Positions 1 to 11,109 of a stretch of 64,000 nt of DNA are shown in pieces. The notes under the pieces are model-generated. The model saw only the letters and a list, made by a program, of their open reading frames with translations, did no database searches and had not been told where the DNA came from. The stretch is taken from contig OX326959.1 in assembly GCA_946800325.1 (NCBI GenBank), positions 49,978,784 through 50,042,783 of the forward strand. The letters run 5' to 3'. The number at the start of each line of letters is the position of its first letter. Within the stretch, counting starts at the first letter, position 1. Origin of the DNA: Luzula sylvatica (taxonomy: Eukaryota > Streptophyta > Magnoliopsida > Poales > Juncaceae). A program made the position numbers and the translations under genes.

Positions 1-164
1 AATCAGTGAAATTGGAATGTAATCTCAAATAATTTTACACACACTCAAATTATGGCTATCTCGGACTCAGCATTTGATCCTCTCAACAATGAAGAAGTCA
101 AAGACGAAAAAATGGTATTCTGAATTGCAAAACTAGGGCAATTTCAACCAATTTGTAATGATTT

Positions 165-520
165 TTGGGAAAAATTCTGGAACATTAAGCAGGTATTACC
201 AAAAATTAAGCTTTTTATTGTAAGATCTTACACAATGCGAGATACCCACAAAATCAAGACTCCACTCTAAAATAAATGAGATCAGCCCTATATGCCAATT
301 ATGCAATTCTACCCAAGGCAAGGAGCAAAATGCACAAAAGTGGGATGGCAAGTGGCTAGCTACGTTGTGGACAATTTGGCGAGAAAGAAATAACCGAATA
401 TTTCGACGCAGAGGACGGATGCATGATCTCATCGTAAATATAATAGAAGATTTAGCGGGATCATGAAGGAAGCATTGTTGAATATAATGGTAGAGTTTAG
501 TTAAGTATCTCCACAATTGG
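165..520 (+). mobile_element. Decayed LINE (non-LTR) zf-RVT fragment
   Basis: Broken reading frames on the plus strand resemble the zinc-binding reverse-transcriptase tail (zf-RVT) of plant non-LTR retroelements. Around 165-215 the translation reads WEKFWNIKQVLPKIKLF, and around 360-400 it reads LWTIWRERNNRIF, both typical of that domain. Frameshifts and stops separate the pieces, so this is a dead remnant with no usable ORF. Ends and target-site duplication are not visible. Confidence 0.7.
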
Positions 521-600
521 ATCTCATTTAGTAGGTCCGGTACGTCAAGAGCACTATTTTAACTTATATTGTAATTAGTGAAGTACCATGTTTATTTTCT

Positions 601-850
601 TTTATAAAAGAGTGATGATGCACCTCCCCCTTGCACTCCCCCCCACCTCTTGATGTGTTGGCGAAAGACTTAACACCATCTCGTTTAACATCTTAATTTA
701 TTATTTAACATCATAATTAATATGTTTAACTATAAATTAAAATGTTTGATCATAATTAAGATGTTAAATTGGATGGTGTTAATTCTTCCGCCAACACATC
801 AAGAGGTGGGGGGGAGGGCAAGGGGGAGGTACAACATTTTCCTTTATAAA
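601..850. mobile_element. Foldback/MITE-like element, about 250 bp
   Basis: The left arm begins TTTATAAAAGAGTGATGATG, followed by CACCTCCCCC and later CACCTCTTGATGTGTTGGCG. The right arm, around 787-850, is its reverse complement with some mismatches. The two arms of about 100 bp flank a short AT-rich centre built from repeated AACATCTTAAT-like words. No ORF is present. It is a non-autonomous inverted-repeat element of unassigned superfamily; a clear target-site duplication was not found. Confidence 0.7.
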
Positions 851-887
851 AATAGATTGGATCGAGCGCGTATTATCTCCTTAAAAA

Positions 888-906
888 AAACACACACACA
901 CACACA
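888..906. repeat. (AC)n microsatellite
   Basis: A short poly-A run followed by alternating CA units directly before a LINE remnant. Confidence 0.8.
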
Positions 907-1135
907 TTGAAACATCTCTTTTTTGAGTGTCCTTCTGGTAATTCAGTTGTAGAAAGATTCCTCAATTAATATAAGCATCGTAAACTTGAATCTTTGTGGC
1001 AATTCAATCTTCCAAAATTATTGTATCCCGATTCTATTACACCAACATCTCTCTTGTTGTCCCAATTATTTGGCAGTGGTGGAAAGCGAGAAATAATTTT
1101 ATCTTCAATAACCAAAAAATCAACATTTATTTTTT
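905..1135 (+). mobile_element. Second decayed LINE zf-RVT fragment
   Basis: The plus strand encodes LKHLFFECPS near 908-938 and PIIWQWWKARNNFIF near 1060-1105. Both are hallmark pieces of the zf-RVT region of plant LINEs, but they are in different frames and interrupted. It is a separate insertion from the fragment at 165-520, because both carry the same terminal portion of the domain. No terminal tail or target duplication is clear. Confidence 0.65.
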
Positions 1136-1140
1136 CACTT

Positions 1141-1742
1141 TCTTTTTCGAAAATAATTAAAAACAAGACTTTTGATTCGAATCAAGCTAACTCGGTTCGA
1201 TCTCGAGTCGAGCCCGATTGGGGTTGGTTCGGCAACGGTTTGTTAACAACCTTAGTCATAATCGTAATGCAAATATTCGTATTCGATTAAAAATATCAAC
1301 ATTTGAATGAATACATATGCATATAGTTTCTTTTACTGAATTCGAAAATAGTAAATGATTTTGTTAATGGATATAGATACGAATGCATATTCAGATATCC
1401 GAATATAGGGTTGTTAACAAACCGAATCAAATCAAGCTAATACCAACTCTAGCTCGTCTCGAAATCAAATCATAGGCACAAATCAGATGGAGAGCTTCGA
1501 ACAATTTTTGGACCTCGAACTCGGCTCGGATGGATATATTAAATGTTTTTGTTTGCAGATATAAATATAAAAACAAATTTAGATATCCAAATACCACGAA
1601 TACATATGCGGATGCAAATTTAATATATTTAAATATATTTACTATTCATATATGTATCCAGGATAGGTCCAATATATTGGTGCGCTTGGCTTTTAGCAAA
1701 TATCACAAAAAATAATTAAGGCCTCTAAATATCCATACATAA
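1141..1742. other. Gene-free AT-rich stretch
   Basis: No gene seen. It contains low-complexity words such as CTCGGTTCGATCTCGAGTCGAG and ATATCCGAATA, which look like decayed transposon ends. Short ORFs here have no codon bias or recognisable domains. Confidence 0.6.
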
Positions 1743-2034
1743 GAGTTTGAGTATATGAATTATAAAAGAAGAAACAAATCATAAAGCCCGACGGGCCAAT
1801 TCTATATTTAAAAACATCAAATAAAGCTATGAGTTTGAGTATATGAATTATAAAAGAAGAAACAAATCATAAAGCCCGACGGGCCAATTCTATATTTAAA
1901 AACATCAAATAAAGCTATGAGTTTGAGTATATGAATTATAAAAGAAGAAACAAATCATAAAGCCTAACGGGCCAATTCTATATTTAAAAACATCAAATAA
2001 AGCTATGAGTTTGAGTATATGAATTATAAAAGAA
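1743..2034. repeat. 88-bp tandem repeat, 3.3 copies
   Basis: The word GAGTTTGAGTATATGAATTA begins at 1743, 1831, 1919 and 2007, giving an exact 88-bp period. The first three units are nearly identical, differing by single bases (for example CCCGACGGGCC against CCTAACGGGCC in the third). The fourth unit is cut after 28 bases by the SINE at 2035. The near identity indicates recent amplification. Confidence 0.95.
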
Positions 2035-2149
2035 TTTTTTGTTTTTGATAATAAATGGAGAAAGCTTATATGTCCTCTATCCATTGATGTCAATGAGGAT
2101 CGAACCCACAATCTCTCACAACACATGAATTTTTGTGCCTCACACTCAA
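2035..2149 (-). mobile_element. tRNA-derived SINE, copy 1
   Basis: This is the same repeat family as 41798-41932 and 49190-49317, read on the minus strand. It holds a tRNA-like B box (GGTTCGATCC on the minus strand) and ends in a T-rich tail next to TTTTTGATAATAAATGGAG. The flanks ATTATAAAAGAA (2023-2034) and ATTTTAAAAGAA (2150-2161) form a 12-bp target-site duplication with one mismatch. The tRNA head is 5'-truncated compared with the 49190 copy. Confidence 0.75.
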
Positions 2150-2161
2150 ATTTTAAAAGAA

Positions 2162-3900
2162 AATTAACCTACACATAAATATTAACTAGGAGCATACTCA
2201 CGCTACACGACAAGAATGTTAATTATGTTTTTCGTTGAAATACAACACATATAAATATGATAGTATTGATAAATTCATTCCATAAAATAATTATTTGAAC
2301 TAATTTGTTTATGATTATATATATGTTTTACAATTCTTTTACATTTTATGACAATAAATTTCATTTTTTTAATTAAATAATAACTATATTATGACATTAT
2401 ATAATAATAATATAAGAGGTATAACATGATTTTACAAAAAACATAATAAATATTATATTATTGTTATTCACAATATTTCATAGAATATCAAATATACAAA
2501 TAACGAATCGTACAACATGTGTAGTAACATATCATTAATTACATAATGCAATGAAAATTATAAATAATATAAAACTTAATCGGGAAAGTAATTTAATAAA
2601 TAATATAACACAATTAATTTAGCATAAACATAAACATAAATTATTTATCATATGATTTTTTTTTTAGTTTTATATTTTTAAAAATAACATTATTATTTGA
2701 TAAGCGTTTATAAATTTAAGAAATTATTTCGATGGACAAGCGTTTTTTATTTCTATTATTTTTCAAAAAACAATATGATTTTCTTTTATTAGAAACACAA
2801 AAATAATAAACTTAGTATTATATGGTATTAGTATAGTTATGATTTTTTTAAAAATAAATATTAATATTGAAAAGTCTATTGTGTAAATAAAATAATTAAA
2901 ATTGTATTTTGTAAAAATACACTTTTTGCATTGTATATTTTACATAATATTTTACAAATTCAAATTATGAAAAATAATATGTATGAACTATACTAATATG
3001 GATGTCAAAATAAAGAAAAAAAATAAAACGGATATATTTGATGAACTTTTAAAATGAAAATTTTGAAAATAATACTACTATATGTTGTATGTTTATAATA
3101 TTACATATTAAGTTATTAATATTTCATGTATAATATTTTCATCTTCTATTGGATTCATATTTGATCATGTAATTTTATATGAAATGATAAATAATTGAAT
3201 AAATTAGTATAACATGAACCTAACCAATAATAATAGTCCACATCATTAATATATGATGATGTGACTTTCTTAAAGTTCTTAAAACATAGTGTAAAATAAG
3301 GAACACTCAAATGACTACAAACAATTTTTTTTTATAAAAAGTCAATGATTAATTAATGGACTAAATTTTGGAACATATCATAATCTCATGGTTAAAAAAA
3401 AAATGGTGATGTAACACAAGAAAATTGCATAAAATTGTGTCCAAGATAAGGGTTTGGATAAATTGTTGTATTACAACGTGTTTATTTTTTATTTCGTATT
3501 CTAACTTGCTTACTTAACTAAATCCGTAATCACCTAGAAAATTGAATGTTTTACAAGTTAGTGGAAATATAAAATTTTAAAGATTATACTTGATTTTACA
3601 TCGAAAATTTAGATTTTCTCACGATTCTATTAAATTAAAATTTTATGTCCGATTCAACTGAATCAAATTATTATTATTATTACTATTAAATCAAAATCAT
3701 AATCCTAAAATTCTACTACCTGAATGAATCATGATTTTTAGTCAATATTTCTTTTATTGTTGTCAATTTGACTACTATTTTTTTTTTTTCTGTACAAAAT
3801 ATTTTTTTTTCGACAATCTGTACAAAATATTTTAACTTCTCACTACTATTGTTTCATCATAACTAAAAAATTTACTGACCTAAGTAAAGCATAGCAGACA
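2162..3900. other. Gene-free, very AT-rich stretch
   Basis: About 1.7 kb of AT-rich sequence with no plausible ORF, RNA gene or repeat with clear ends. It contains poly-A/T runs and lies immediately upstream of the PPR-type exon at 3959. Confidence 0.6.
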
Positions 3901-3958
3901 AGTTAAGCCCTTTCGGCTCCACCCTTCTTCTCCCCGCGAGTCCTCCAATCGATACGCC

Positions 3959-4164
3959 ATGAATCTCCTGAGAAAGAGCTTCTATACCTCTATTACTCAC
4001 AGTAACAAATCTTCTTCAATCGCTCCATACCTATTTTCTCTCACCCATAACCACAAACCAACGCCTTATTCTACACTGACCACTGCCGAGCATGATAGGA
4101 GGATCCACACCGAAAATGTCTCGGAGTATAACACCGCCATTGGACTTCTCACTGCCCCAAGAAG
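3959..4164 (+). other. Duplicated first exon of the At4g35850-like PPR gene
   Basis: ATG at 3959 opens 68 codons plus two bases ending in AGAAG|GTATGT. The peptide begins MNLLRKSF and ends VSEYNTAIGLLTAPRR. The genuine first exon of the PPR gene at 20482-20289 begins with the same eight residues, ends VAEYNTVIGSLIAQRR, and stops in the same phase at an equivalent donor. It is therefore a copied exon carrying an Arg/Ser-rich, mitochondrial-presequence-like N-terminus. No further PPR exons follow. The phase-2 donor can join acceptors at 4404 or 4446 in frame with the downstream CRM gene, so it may act as an alternative transit-peptide exon rather than a dead relic. Confidence 0.8.
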
Positions 4165-4371
4165 GTATGTCATAAAGCTTCAGTGTTTGCGAAACAAAGC
4201 TAAAAGCTTCACTATTTTTTGTCACTGCCTGTTACCTGTTTGATGTAATGCCTGAAAGAATACTCTTTGAATTTATATAGCTTTTTGATCATTCAACAAA
4301 ATGTTTTCCACTCCGTGACTCTTTAGATTGTGGACTTCTTCTCAGTTTGTGCATACTACCTGTTCGACAAA

Positions 4372-6081
4372 ATGTTTGAAAGAACAATCCTCATAATTGT
4401 TAGACCAATATCCATATCTCGACTAATTTTGTTGAATGGATTTAGATTTATGTCGACAAGCAAGGGAAGAAGCACGAGAAGCAAGGTAGAAAAGAGAATG
4501 CAAAGAGAAACAGGAAAAACACTCAGAGAAATGAGACGTGCAAAGAAACTAAGGAAAAAACTCATGACCGATGATGAGAGGCTAATCTACAACTTAAGAA
4601 GGGTATCTTTTTTGGGGGGCTTTTGTGCTTAATCACACATTTGGGGTTTAATTTTTAATTTAAAAATATGGAATGCTTGCTTACCTATTTGTCCTTTTTT
4701 TGTATAGGCGAAGAAGAAGGCATCGTTACTGCTCCAAAAACTCAAGAAATATGAATTACCCGATTTCCCCCCGCCACGTCACGACCCAGAATTACTAACT
4801 CCAGAGCAACTCCAAGCATACAAAAAAATCGGTTTCAGAAACCGAAACTACGTACCAGTTGGTGTCAGAGGTGTCTTCGGAGGAGTGGTACAGAACATGC
4901 ATCTCCATTGGAAATTTCACGAGACCGTTCAGGTTTTTTTCTCATGGAAATATAATATTATAAAATTAATAATACAAAAATATTCGTTGACTATTAACTT
5001 GTACTTTGTACAGGTTTGTTGCGATAATTTTCCAAAGGAGAAGATAAAGGAAATGGCGACCATGTTGGCGAGATTGAGCGGTGGCATTGTCGTAAATATT
5101 CATGATGTCACGACTGTTATTATGTTTCGAGGAAGGAATTATCGTCAGCCTAAGAATTTAATTCCTCTTAATACTTTGACCAAAAGAAAGGTATGATTTT
5201 TTTTGGGTTTTTTCTTTTCTCGTTATCTCCAATTCTTTTTACTAATTTGATTCGATTGCGATACAATATATATCATACAGGCTTTGTTCAAGGCAAGATT
5301 CGAACAAGCCTTAGAATCGCAAAAGTTAAATATCAAAAAAATCGAGCAACAATTAAGGCGAAAGGGCGTCAATCCCGAAGACCCTGTCCACATGGCGAGC
5401 ATCCAACGAGTCGCATCTACTTTCTTCCGCGCCATAGACGAACAACAAGGCACTCCATATGTCTTCAAGCAAATGGGTCAAACGGGTCCGAGCGAAACCC
5501 TAGAATTTGACCCGAAACAGGATGGGTTGGAGGAGGAGGATAGTGATCAAGAGGAACTCGATAGGTTTATCAAGGAGATCGAGGATTCGGCGGATCAGGA
5601 GTGGGAGGAGGAAGAGGAGAGAGAAAAAGAGGAAGAGAATAAAGTGAGGTATTGGAATAGAGAAGATTTCGAGTATAGTCAGAGAAGATTGGATGTGAGA
5701 AGAGATGCGGATAGGAATAACGAGGATTACGATGATGAGGATGGAAGTGAGGATGATAGAGATAGAGATAGGGGTAATAAGAATAAACCGAGAGGTAATT
5801 TTAATAAATTGAGGGATAGGAATGAAAGAATTGAGTTCGATTCTGGCTCTGATTCTGATGAGGATTGTGCGAAGAAAAGAGGATTTGGTCGTGGTGGGTT
5901 AAGAGGAAGTGGGAAAAGAGTCGAGTCTGACGAGGAGGTGTGGGGAATCGAGGAGGATTCGAGAGATTATGTGCGTGATTCTCGTCATAGTGGCGATGAA
6001 GATGAAAATGAAGAGAGTAATAGGGGTAGTTTCGGCGTGGTTAGTGAGAGAAATAGCGATGAGAATTGGGATAGTGATTGA
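4372..6081 (+). CDS. CRM-domain RNA-binding protein (CFM9-like, mitochondrial type)
   Basis: Four exons: 4372-4602, 4708-4932, 5014-5190 and 5281-6081, all joined in phase 0 with GT-AG introns, giving 477 residues from the ATG at 4372. CRM (CRS1/YhbY) domains bind RNA and promote organellar group II intron splicing or ribosome assembly. The domain spans roughly residues 100-195: LTPEQLQAYKKIGFRNRNY, the GVRGVFGG loop and the closing MFRGRNY. A basic stretch (KGRSTRSKVEKRMQRETGK) precedes it, and the last 150 residues are an acidic, Arg/Asp-rich low-complexity tail. The single CRM domain and the flanking sequences match the plant CFM9 subfamily (At3g27550-like). The start is uncertain: besides 4372, the duplicated PPR exon at 3959-4164 can splice to 4446 (or 4404) in frame, replacing the N-terminus and giving about 521 residues. 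Confidence 0.88.
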
Positions 6082-7175
6082 TTTGGTTTTAATGTAGCAA
6101 AAGGTTCTCGAATTTTGATTGTTACTAAAATGCATGCGAGTTTTATTTATATTGGGTTGCAGTCATGATAAATTGAAGAGATTACGAAGGAATAAAGAAC
6201 CTTTTAATTAAAAAAGAAAATTGTTAAAACTTTTTTTCGATGTCTTTTATTTTTTTTGTCCTAATTTTTTTGTGTGTAGTTGATTTTATTTTTGAACTTT
6301 CAAATTTTTGCATGTATTTCCGAGTTTGTTTTATGCATGCATGTTATCATTAGTTAAGTCTAAACTAACAAAAGGGAAATAACATGTCTCTATTCAATGA
6401 TCTTGGAGAAGTTAATGAACTCTTTTCTCTGATTTGAGGATCCATAAAGCCAAAACACACTTCTGTGAGAGCCCACATGATCTTCCATACTTTATTTAAG
6501 GAAGCTTTCCAAAACCCCCAAACTTTTCTCAATATTGAATATTGATAAAGTGGAGATTTAGATAGTGTTCAGGGACATGAAATTGCAAGAAATTAGAAAA
6601 ATAAATAGTTTAATACAAGGAATAAGTAGACAAGAAATTGCTTACATAACTTTAAATGATATTATATATTCCTTATTTTCTCTTCCTTCTTATTTCTTCT
6701 TTCTTTCAAAAAACCGTTTCTCCATCGTGTCTTTTGAATTTTTTTTATTATCATGATACTTGTTTTAATTAATTAAAATAACCCACCATCATATTTCTTA
6801 ACTTGTTAAATTATGAACAATGATAGTTTGGTCATTAGTTATTATTTATATCTTTTAAATCAATTATCTTATTTCATTAATATCACCCAACACTATAGAA
6901 TAAAGTTGAATAAATGCTATTCTCTATTCCTTGTATTGCCAAAATAGTTGCCCAGTCCCACCATGGTAAAAAAGATTTAGAGGGACAATAAAAGAAATAT
7001 CTAAAAAGAAATATTCAGAAAAGTCAGGGTTCTTTTTGAAAAATTTCCCTCTGGCCAGAAAGGCAGAGAGAAGGCTAATCAACAGATATATAAAAGTCAC
7101 TCAGCACTGGCTGCACAAAGTCCAAAGAGAAGAGCACCACTACTCTCTTCTCCACTCTTCGCAGAAAAAAAGACA
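6082..7175. other. Intergenic region between CRM and DUF641 genes
   Basis: About 1.1 kb of AT-rich spacer holding the CRM gene 3' region and the promoter of the DUF641 gene. A TATA-like ATATATAAAAG lies near 7084-7094, about 85 bp before the next ATG. No other gene was seen. Confidence 0.6.
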
Positions 7176-8753
7176 ATGGCAAGCAAAGTCTCTGCCGTCT
7201 CTGATCTGCTCCACCGCGTGGCATCCTCCTGCCTCTCGCAGAGAATGCTGGGGGGCAGCCCATCTGTAGACGATGATTTCAGTGACATTGACTGTTTCAG
7301 TGACGCTGCAGAGAGAGATCTGGCCGTAGCAAAAGAAGCTTCCATTGCCAGAGCCATAGCTGCCGAGAAGGAGCTGGAGGAGGAGGAAGAAGAAGAGGAG
7401 ATGCGGCTCAGAATGTGGGAAGAGAAGAAAGAGGAGAGGCAGAATGCTGTTGGGTTGGAGAAGCTCATGGGCATGGAGGTTCTCATGATTCAGGTTTTCG
7501 AGACGGTTTCTTCTGTTAAGCGAGCCTATAGGTACTGTTACTCGATAAATTCTGGTTCTCTTTAGATGTGAAATTGACCAATTGACATGTGTAATTGCAG
7601 GGGCCTTCAACAGGCACATTGCCCATGGGATCCAGACAAGATGCGCAATGCCGATGCAATGGTTGTTTCCGAGTTGCGGAAGCTGGAAAAATACGGTGAC
7701 CATTTCCGCCGTGGCATGAGAAAAACCGGGAAACCAATTCCCACGGAGCCCGTTGTGTCACTCAAAGACGCCGTGGCACCTTATGAAGCCGCACTTGATG
7801 ACTTGAAAAAGGAGCTCAAGGTGAAGGATGCTGAGATGGAGAATCTCAAGGAGAAGCTCGACTCTTCTATTAGGAAAGGACGGTCTCATCCGAGCAAGAG
7901 AGTTGGCTTCTCTATGGAAAGAGGTAACGTGTGTTTCTACCCCAAAATATACGTAACTCTGTTACGGTGATTTGAGAAACAAATTATGATTATAGGTGGA
8001 GTCCAAGTGAACCCAATTCCAGAGCTATTCGAGCCATGCATAGGACAAGTGAAATCATCGATCAAATCCTTCACATCGCACCTCCTCATGTCAATGCGGA
8101 GTGCCCATTGGGATATCGCGGCGGCCATTCAATCTCTCACCACCCACAAAACACCTCCAATCCAACACGCTAAGTACATTCTCGAGTCATACATAACAAA
8201 TCGCCTCTTTCAAAGCTTTGAACACGAATCGTTCTATTTGGACGGGTCCCTCGCCTCCCTCCTCGACCCACTTGCCTTTCGTACCGGGTGCTTTGCTCAA
8301 TATCGTGACATGCTTAAAATGGATCCACCCGAGATGTTGGGTGTTCTCCCCACTTGCCAATTCGGCCTCTTCGCGGCGAAGAAGTATCTCTCTCTCTTCT
8401 CGTCAAAAATGGAAGAGTCGTTGTTTGGCCACTCAGAGCAACGAGAACAAGTGCTCGAAGGTACTCATCCAAGAACAGGGTTTTACAAAGAATTCCTTCA
8501 GGCCGCGAAGGCAGTGTGGATGCTGCATTTGTTGGCGTTTTCGCTCGATCCGGCTCCAAGCCGGTTCGAAGCGAGGAGCGGGGCTGAATTCCAGCCAGAT
8601 TTCATGGAAAGCGTTTTGAGGTTTGTGAATGGGCGTGTGCCCGTTGGATTGGTAGTTGGTTTCCCGGTTTCGCCAGGTTTTAGACTCGCGAATGGGTCTT
8701 TGGTCCGTGCTAGGGTTTACCTAGTCCCGAATGTGACAGGGTATTCAGATTAG
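7176..8753 (+). CDS. DUF641 protein, GIL1/IRKI-type
   Basis: Three exons: 7176-7531, 7601-7923 and 7996-8753, giving 478 residues. The ATG at 7176 sits shortly after a TATA-like element. The N-terminal third holds an acidic Glu run (EEEEEEEE) and the DUF641 core: EKLMGMEVLMIQVFETVSSV, then QQAHCPWDPDKMRNADAMVV and a Lys/Glu coiled coil (residues about 185-215). The C-terminal exon carries the conserved PEMLGVLPTCQFGLFAAKKY region and ends VGLVVGFPVSPGF...ARVYLVPN. Plant relatives include GRAVITROPIC IN THE LIGHT 1 and IRK-interacting protein, which act in light-modulated gravitropism and receptor-kinase signalling. I cannot decide which paralogue this is, so no symbol is given. Frame and motifs are intact throughout. 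Confidence 0.9.
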
Positions 8754-9189
8754 GAATAGGTGATGAAATGCTTATCTTCTCTAGAGATTAAGAATCCAAT
8801 GTAGGTCAAAATTCATCTTGACGTGTCAGAAAATTTGCCATTGTAAACAATGATATGGCTGAGTTAGTTAAAAAGTAATTTAATTGGTTGTTCTTAGAAT
8901 TCAGGTCTTTCATGTTAACTGAGATATTTCAGTGAATTTAGGTCTTTCAATTGCATTTTTGAATTCAAAATTTGTAACACATATCTAAATAAATAACAAT
9001 CCCTAGATTTCAATCTCAACCAAGAAAAAATGGAATGCAAAATTTTGGGCGGCCAACAAGCATCGGTACACAATATCATCTCGCCCTTCAACAAAAATAT
9101 ATCGCATGTTGATAATAATCCGGTACCAAATAGCAACCCATGAAGAGGCAAGGTACCATCCAACTTTGCAGAACATGGTACAAGACCCG
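8754..9189. other. Convergent intergenic spacer
   Basis: This lies between the 3' ends of the DUF641 gene (+) and PTAC13 (-). It is AT-rich and carries the two 3' untranslated regions. Nothing else was identified. Confidence 0.6.
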
Positions 9190-10776
9190 CTATATGGGAT
9201 CAATTTGATTGATATCAAGATCCACATAGCTCTTCTTTCCAAAAACCGTGAGATCAACATTTACCTATATCCAACAACAAAATAAAGCAATCAAATTAAG
9301 TTTGGTCCAGAATTTCAGCTGTACCCCTAGAAAATCTCGAAATATCATGAATACCCTTTTGCAAAATGTGAAATGTCAATAATACTCCTGATAAAACTTA
9401 AGAAATATCATCGATACCCTCCCTCCTTCCTACTATATGAAGTCGAATTAGAAAGAAGGAATATATCCGATATTTCTTGGTCTGTATGGGGGTATACGCG
9501 ACACTTGATATGTTTTCTAGGGGCGTCCATGATATTTTGACATTTTGTAGGATACACACGAAATTGAACCAAGTAAGAAAGAGTAGAAACTCCTGTAAAA
9601 CAAACCTTTCCATTCTTCACATCGAGTGTATGGATGGAACCAGTATAATCCTCGAAAGGCCCAGAGTGAACACGCACATTTACACCTGGCGAAAAATATG
9701 GATGATCATCTTCATTCTTAACCCTTTTTTTAGACGTCTTTTTCTCTACTTTATTCTCGTCTTTAACTTCAAGTGCAGCTCGATCAACTTTTTCTTGCTC
9801 CTCCGCTTCTCTCTTAAATATTTCTTCTATTTCCTCAGCACTAACAGGTCTTGGCTTGATAATAAACTGTGCCGTTCTGTATAAATTAATAAAACTCTGT
9901 AAACATTTCATTCTTTTATATTTTTAATTTTATCCAAACCGTAAATTGGGAAAATAAAATATGAATTTGAGAATATATTTGTTGTTAAAGACGCTTCTTA
10001 CCTGCCCTTGATTGGAAGTCCCATGAATCCTCCAACGCCTCGACAGCCTTTTACAAAGTCGTGAACTAATCTGTTTAGCGTGCAATAAAGGAATAATTTT
10101 CCTGGAATTAGAGGTTTCTTTTTGACGGTATAAAAACCATCCTTGAATTTTCTCTCCGTGATCGTTGGATTATATATCTGAAGAAAAAGAAAAATTAATA
10201 CATCAAAATATCAATTATCAATTTCACATCAAACACACAAAATATCAATGATTGTTCATCAATCGAGATAACCTTATATTTTACTCCGGGGAAGTTAGTT
10301 GTGAAGACGGTGGAGAGACGTTGAGCAGTTTCTTGGGGACGGGTAGGAAGAATACGCAATCCCCACCATTGGGGTCCGAGCTCGGTAAGACTAGTAAGAC
10401 TGAGCTTCTGAGCCAAGGTTTGCCTGTTCTTCGCTCTGTTTTTCTGCAAATTTTCAGTCAAAATAAATTAGCAAACAAGAAATTCCATCTCTGTAATTGC
10501 AGAAGAAAAAAATACTACCTCATCCTCTAAGAATCGATCCTCCACCTCCTCCTTCCAGTTGAAATTCTTCTCGCTGCTCTCTCTGCGTTCCTGCCTCAGT
10601 TGCCTCCGTTCCCGTGCCGTCAGCTCGTCGGCTGAGTCGACAGCTTCATTGGTGCAGCTCACGGCAAGGGAGGAGCTCGAAGAGCTGGCGGAGCTGACGG
10701 GTCTTAGAGAAACGGGACGGTGGAAAGGATAATGTGTAGTGGGGAAAACGAGAAAGTTGGGCCTCGTCGAGTTCAT
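9190..10776 (-). CDS. PTAC13: Plastid transcriptionally active chromosome protein 13 (NusG/KOW-like)
   Basis: Five exons on the minus strand: 10776-10519, 10443-10273, 10177-10002, 9876-9606 and 9264-9190, giving 316 residues. The N-terminus (MNSTRPNFLVFPTTHYPF, followed by a Ser run) looks like a chloroplast transit peptide. A NusG N-terminal (NGN) domain follows at about residues 100-205: GPQWWGLRILPTRPQETAQ and CTLNRLVHDFVKGCRGVGGF. After a Lys/Glu-rich linker comes a KOW segment, PGVNVRVHSGPFEDYTG, ending VNVDLTVFGKKSYVDLDIN. This is the architecture of pTAC13 (At3g09210), a component of plastid transcriptionally active chromosome preparations, probably an elongation or antitermination factor. 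The last coding exon encodes only 24 residues, which gene finders may miss. Intron 4 (9265-9605) carries a dispersed short repeat. Confidence 0.9.
9300..9600. repeat. Dispersed short repeat in PTAC13 intron 4
   Basis: The words GAAATATCATGAATACCC, GAAATATCATCGATACCC and GGTATACGCGACACTTGATA recur here. Variants occur at 12285-12375 and in two NPL4 introns (57446-57472 and 57803-57832). No termini or coding capacity were found. Confidence 0.55.
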
Positions 10777-11070
10777 CGTCCCACACGAGGCTGATGGAAA
10801 AAGATAATGTGTTCGTATGCAAAAATCATATTTTACTGTCCACCATTGACATTACCCCTGCAAAAACCTCAAAATATCCCATATTGTTGGGTTTTCCTCC
10901 ACATGGCTGAAAATATGTAGATATGATTAATAGGCCTTGGGCCTTGATTTACATGTTCTAAATTTTTTTTGAAGTACAAGATAAACAAGTAAGAGGGAGG
11001 AGAGAATCAATACTTGTTTATCAGAAGGGACGGATCTTTATAGGCCTTGATTTTTTCAAAAATTTTACCG

Positions 11071-11109
<39 letters not shown>

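Noticed and set aside
2040..2150. A functional tRNA gene suggested by the GGTTCGATCC B box
   Set aside because: No cloverleaf, acceptor stem or anticodon stem can be formed; the target duplication and two related copies show it is a SINE.
7097..7703. Minus-strand frames of 129 and 187 codons opposite the DUF641 gene
   Set aside because: Ser-rich shadow of the Glu-rich coding stretch; the plus-strand gene has domains and correct splicing.
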